Shown here piece after piece: positions 61,301 through 64,000 of a DNA stretch of 64,000 nt. Each line of letters starts with the position of its first letter. Position 1 is the stretch's first letter. A model generated the notes under the pieces. The model was given only the letters and a program-made list of their open reading frames with translations. It was not told the DNA's origin and did not search any database. Both the position numbers and the translations under genes were made by a program. Source of the DNA: PNNG01 sp046291695 (GTDB taxonomy: Bacteria; Bacteroidota; Bacteroidia; UBA7662); the NCBI GenBank assembly GCA_046291695.1, contig JBKBSO010000006.1:1-64000 (forward strand), in the 5' to 3' direction.

Positions 61301-62367
61301 ATGAGCATGGTGTTATCGCGAATTTGATCGTCGACCGTAGCGGCATTGCCATTGTACAGTCCGCCATTCACTTCGCTGTAGGAGGTAGAGGTGATGGTGG
61401 TTCCCAAATTGGTATAATTGGCTACCGCAGGCACTACGTGCGGGTAACCACTGATGCCGTACATATGCAAATATGTACCTGGTGCCATGCCTTTTTTGGT
61501 AGGGTCGAGGTTAGCGGCACCAACGGCTATACCGGCTACCATATCGCCATGGGTGTTGCCCAAATTAAAGTTGGTGGTGTATTGGGTCACACGGCCGGTA
61601 AAATCGATGTGCGGACCAATGGCCCCGTCGTCGGCAATGCCCATGATGATGCCACTACCGCTGTAACGACGACCGCCCATCAATTCGTTGTCGATGGTAT
61701 GCGAGCGGTGCAACGAACGGCCTTCGCGGTCTTCGGGTTCACCCTCGGGTGAAGAAGGCTCGATATACAGTACGGCAGGATGTGCAGCAACTTTTTTCAA
61801 ATCGGCCGGATGCAGAAAGCCGCAGAGGGCCGATTCGTTGGTGCGCGACTTGGCCGGACTAAAATCGGCAGTTTGCCATATAATACGCTGCAGTTCGGTG
61901 GTGTTTACACCTGGCTGAGGCTCGATTTGTACCAAGACTTTCTTACCCTCTTTTTCAAGCGGGCGCCAGGACTTTGGCTTCAGCAAATCGGGATCGATTT
62001 TCATCTCAACCGGCATGGCTTGTAAGGCAGTTAGGCCGAAGTCGAGAAGTACTTCGGGCTTAAATGCCAGGTCGCTTGAGGCGATATAGGTTTTATGGGG
62101 AAGATAGGCATTGAGCTTTAGGCCTGCTGCATTCAGCTTGTTAAAATTGGCTTGAGAAGGCAAGGAGCTGAACTGCACGAGGAAGTATTTCTGGCCATTA
62201 AAAGCAGGGATTTCGGCCCATATTTCGGCTAGATTCCGATTTTCAATGGAACTGAGGACAATGCTGCCATTCCGACTTAGCACGGCTTCAGGTTGGCTTG
62301 CTGAGGCCGACCATGCCGAAAGCAACATGAAACAACCGATAAATAAAGAGGTAATAGAACGATTCAT
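58354..62367 (-). CDS. Large secreted subtilase (S8) with PKD-like modules and T9SS sorting domain
   Basis: 1337 residues. Signal peptide (~1-24), an inhibitor/pro-region, then the S8 domain with Asp in IMGIADDGAIG (~245), His in LGNTHGDMVAGI (~275) and Ser in GGGTSAASPGIAG (~445). After it: a PPC-like beta domain (~530-640), a Ser/Thr-rich carbohydrate-binding-like or Fn3-like segment (VRVTAGSVSGQS, ITWNPVTGADGYIVYRLG), PKD-like and jelly-roll modules (EPCINQPVTLEDRS; LSGNINTYLWDFG type), a second PKD (YFWDFGDGNTSTDPNPTH) and a final T9SS domain (VYPNPGKGLFKLRIDP to the end). Surface or secreted protease for extracellular protein breakdown. Convergent with the barrel gene. Confidence 0.93.
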   Translation of the reverse strand: MNRSITSLFIGCFMLLSAWSASASQPEAVLSRNGSIVLSSIENRNLAEIWAEIPAFNGQKYFLVQFSSLPSQANFNKLNAAGLKLNAYLPHKTYIASSDLAFKPEVLLDFGLTALQAMPVEMKIDPDLLKPKSWRPLEKEGKKVLVQIEPQPGVNTTELQRIIWQTADFSPAKSRTNESALCGFLHPADLKKVAAHPAVLYIEPSSPEGEPEDREGRSLHRSHTIDNELMGGRRYSGSGIIMGIADDGAIGPHIDFTGRVTQYTTNFNLGNTHGDMVAGIAVGAANLDPTKKGMAPGTYLHMYGISGYPHVVPAVANYTNLGTTITSTSYSEVNGGLYNGNAATVDDQIRDNTMLMHVFSAGNAGTANHGYGAGAGWGNITGGYKAAKNVMAVANLRNTDQLENSSSRGPARDGRIKPDIAANGFQQLSTGPNNTYLVGGGTSAASPGIAGIYAQLSQAWRQWNSNSVPPSALLKASMLNTAEDLGNPGPDFRFGWGRINALRAVQVIENERYFTGTVSQNDSLLHTIDLPANVKEFRVMLYWADKAGVPNAAKALVNNLDLRLITPSGSSFLPWVLDPTPSPGNLNSPAVRGVDTLNNAEQVTLSNPAAGIYTVNVSGTAIPFGPQTYWIVYEWYTDEIVVTYPMGGEGFVPGETELIRWDPVGVSGTYTIDYTVNNGSTWTNIVSNLPNNTRHFAWTVPANITGQARIRVTAGSVSGQSEGNFSIIGLPTNLTFGYICPTELGITWNPVTGADGYIVYRLGNMYMDSIGTTSTTNFIVTGTVTTDEDWFSVAPIGPNGLRGRRMIAVSKPIDTTFGCLAAPGANFTATSLEPCINQPVTLEDRSLNLATNWQWSISPASFTYVNGTNDTSQNPQVEFNALTSYNIQLIAGNQFGADTLSRTGYIQVSNGQLLPVTEGFVTASLPSGWDIINPDNARTWQFRTGSGPNNQTTGMAWINFYNYNTAGQIDELLTPIIDLTTGVAAPFLYFDVAYARYSTTLYDGLRIEVSTDCGNTYIPTAYFKENLDLATAGTQTGAFTPNNPGHWRRDSVDLSPYLGNNIRLKFVGINGYGNNLYITNVEVNSTTGVVAAMNISSERCVGDSLLFDNLSTGNINTYLWDFGTDANPPTANSAGPHQVVYSSAGSKTVSLTVDGPNGPATATQNLMVAEFPLSNFSYTSNATTIEFLSNSPNATSYFWDFGDGNTSTDPNPTHNYLLSAGYEVRLITSNTCNSDTSMQLVAAFATSVAESGAMRAMVYPNPGKGLFKLRIDPLEGPTLHQFEIRDMQGRLLRSEWIETGRSSFVHSFDASDLAAGSYFVILKNGIGQVQLPLIITP

Positions 62368-62685
62368 ACAACAGATTGAAATAATCAGCCTCTAAAATAG
62401 TGAGAAAAGCTGATTTTTAGCGCAATATGCTTTCATTGTGATGTTTGAGGCCAAGCTTAGTCCATTCATTTGCACCTGTGGGGGTTTTTTGATGATAAAA
62501 GGGCATATTTTGCCGATCGACACGCGTTGTGGCTAGGCCGAGGACCTTATGACATTCGGATATGCAGGCAGTCGGCTGTTTTTTGCTGAAGGCGAATGCT
62601 GTGCATGGCCATTTGACCTTCGGATAATCAAGGTTATCTTTTTGTTAAGTGCTGGGTGTTTTGTTCAAAATAGGTAAGTTTAGGC
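62368..62685. other. 318-bp divergent intergenic region
   Basis: Between the subtilase and metallophosphoesterase starts. TATTTTAG on the minus strand and TAAGTTTA near 62675 on the plus strand are 7-of-8 matches to the -7 consensus. No gene or terminator seen. Confidence 0.4.
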
Positions 62686-63975
62686 ATGACTTCTACCCTT
62701 AACATCCTTCGTGCTTTCTTGCTTTTTGGCTTGGCTGCGTTTTACGCTTGCAGCCCCTTGCCTAAAGAAACACAAGCGGAAGATGTAGTAAAGCATCTCC
62801 GGGTAATTTGGACCGAAAATCCTTCGGAATCCTGCATTGTTTCTTGGACTGCCTTTGAAAATTCGGGCGAAAGCTATTTGCTATTGAGTACAGATGCAGA
62901 ATTCCAAACATCGGTTCGCATGAAGCCGGCACGAAGTGGCGCCATAAGCTTACGGGCTGCGGATATTGCTGCGCAGTTATCGCCGGCTTGGTATCATCAC
63001 GTGGTACTCGAGGGCTTGATACCCAATACGCGTTATTACCTTCGCGCATGCGAAGATGGACAATGCACGGAGCTGTACTACTTTAGAACGGCTAATCCCG
63101 AAGCCCGCGAAATGAGTTTACTGAGCGGGGGTGATTCGCGTTTGCGCGATTCGGACGAGGGTGCTATAGCCGATTCTGTGGAAGCGCATAACGATCGCAG
63201 GGCGATGAACAAGCTTATCCGTGAACTGTTTGAAGCTGACACATCCATTATGGCACTTGCACATGGCGCCGACTACTGTCTCACATCCGATTGGCGGTAT
63301 CTTAACTATTGGTTCAACGATTGGGAACTTACTACTACGGCCGATAGACGCTTATTGCCCCTAATCATCAGTCGGGGCAATCACGATCACCAGATTGGCT
63401 TTACCGAATGCTTTTGGCTTGGGGAATTGAGCAATCAGAACAGTGAAGGGTACTATTACTACACCCAAATTACAGATAGGATAGCCCTCATTACCCTCAA
63501 TACCGAAACCAGCATGGCGGGCTATCAGCGCAAATGGCTCAGTAAGCTGCTCCCTGAAAAACGTGGACAGCTCGATTGGCTAATGGCGCAATATCATAAA
63601 CCTGCCTATCCGGCGGTGAAGGATTTTAATCGTGAAGATTTTGTGCGTGTACGTACCCATTGGGTGCCTTTATTTGAGGCGTATGGGCTTGATTTGGCAC
63701 TCGAATCGGATGGACATGCCCTTAAACGTACAGCGCCTATTAAAGCGGGTACAATTGATGAGCAAGGTATAGTGTATATTGGCGAAGGCGGATTAGGTGT
63801 GCCTCAACGTACAGCTGATTCGAACCGATGGTACTTTAAAGGAGGCAAGGCCATTTCGGCACACCATGTTTGGAAACTTGATTTCTGCGATAGTCTGTTG
63901 CATGTTACTGCATTGGGCATAGGGTCCGATACGCTCGATTATGTACAAATTGCCAAAAGAAACTACCCGAATTAA
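62686..63975 (+). CDS. Lipoprotein metallophosphoesterase with N-terminal fibronectin-like domain (purple acid phosphatase type)
   Basis: 429 residues. Lipoprotein signal with lipobox AFYAC (Cys ~22). Residues ~35-145 form the Fn3-like domain of purple acid phosphatases (LRVIWTENPSESCIVSW; GLIPNTRYYLRACEDG). Metal motifs of the phosphoesterase: GGDSR, HGADY, SRGNHDHQ, YHKPAYP and ESDGHALKRT. The last motif has Leu where canonical GHxH enzymes have a second His, a variant also typical of some bacterial members. Likely anchored to a membrane and acting on phosphate esters outside the cytoplasm. The stop is 25 bp from the window end. Confidence 0.88.
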   Translation: MTSTLNILRAFLLFGLAAFYACSPLPKETQAEDVVKHLRVIWTENPSESCIVSWTAFENSGESYLLLSTDAEFQTSVRMKPARSGAISLRAADIAAQLSPAWYHHVVLEGLIPNTRYYLRACEDGQCTELYYFRTANPEAREMSLLSGGDSRLRDSDEGAIADSVEAHNDRRAMNKLIRELFEADTSIMALAHGADYCLTSDWRYLNYWFNDWELTTTADRRLLPLIISRGNHDHQIGFTECFWLGELSNQNSEGYYYYTQITDRIALITLNTETSMAGYQRKWLSKLLPEKRGQLDWLMAQYHKPAYPAVKDFNREDFVRVRTHWVPLFEAYGLDLALESDGHALKRTAPIKAGTIDEQGIVYIGEGGLGVPQRTADSNRWYFKGGKAISAHHVWKLDFCDSLLHVTALGIGSDTLDYVQIAKRNYPN

Positions 63976-64000
63976 GCTTGAGCAGCTTGTGCTGCTGGCA

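Overview
The window comes from a member of the Bacteroidota. Four secreted proteins and one truncated copy end in the C-terminal sorting domain used by the type IX secretion system (T9SS). There are TonB-dependent and beta-barrel outer-membrane proteins, TAnnTTTG-type -7 promoter elements, few Shine-Dalgarno sites, and the typical Bacteroidota gene order DUF177-rpmF-plsX-fabH-efp-accB-accC. I cannot place it to genus from sequence alone.

Layout. 0.3-9 kb is accessory: an unknown membrane-anchored protein, a small beta-barrel, a TonB receptor, a T9SS surface protein, a DUF1801/DUF2200 pair and a DUF4143-type AAA ATPase. 9-18.9 kb is the most plastic part. It holds a duplicated pair of T9SS genes (order on the minus strand B2-A2-B1-A1, with B1 truncated), a C14 tract near the start of the long gene B2, three blocks of a composite intergenic repeat, and a 332-bp element with perfect 18-bp terminal inverted repeats flanked by 8-bp direct repeats. 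18.9-27 kb is housekeeping: M17 aminopeptidase, pdxA, then the ribosomal protein L32 / fatty-acid initiation / EF-P / acetyl-CoA carboxylase cluster, closed by a terminator and followed by tRNA-Glu on the opposite strand. 27-33 kb is accessory again: a repeat-rich gap, two outer-membrane proteins and a two-component system, and a frameshifted lipoprotein gene. gap-pgk follows, then a HigBA-type toxin-antitoxin locus with a frameshift in the antitoxin.

36.6-51.8 kb is a complete division and cell wall (dcw) cluster: mraZ, rsmH, ftsL-like, ftsI, murE, mraY, murD, ftsW, murG, murC, ftsQ, ftsA, ftsZ. Most genes overlap or nearly abut. It is preceded by 10-bp-phased GTGGG boxes that match the known MraZ operator and closed by a hairpin terminator. 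MurE carries the meso-diaminopimelate specificity motif. 51.9-64 kb holds an S9 peptidase, a COG0523 (CobW-like) GTPase behind a 7-1-7 palindrome that looks like a Fur/Zur-family operator, an ACP phosphodiesterase-like protein, an Omp85-type barrel, a very large T9SS-secreted subtilase and a lipoprotein metallophosphoesterase.

The signals I consider least explained are the possible phase-variable C14 switch in B2 combined with its truncated neighbour copy, the small inverted-repeat element, and the dispersed composite repeats. Two single-base frameshifts and the homopolymer tract could also be sequencing errors and should be checked in reads.
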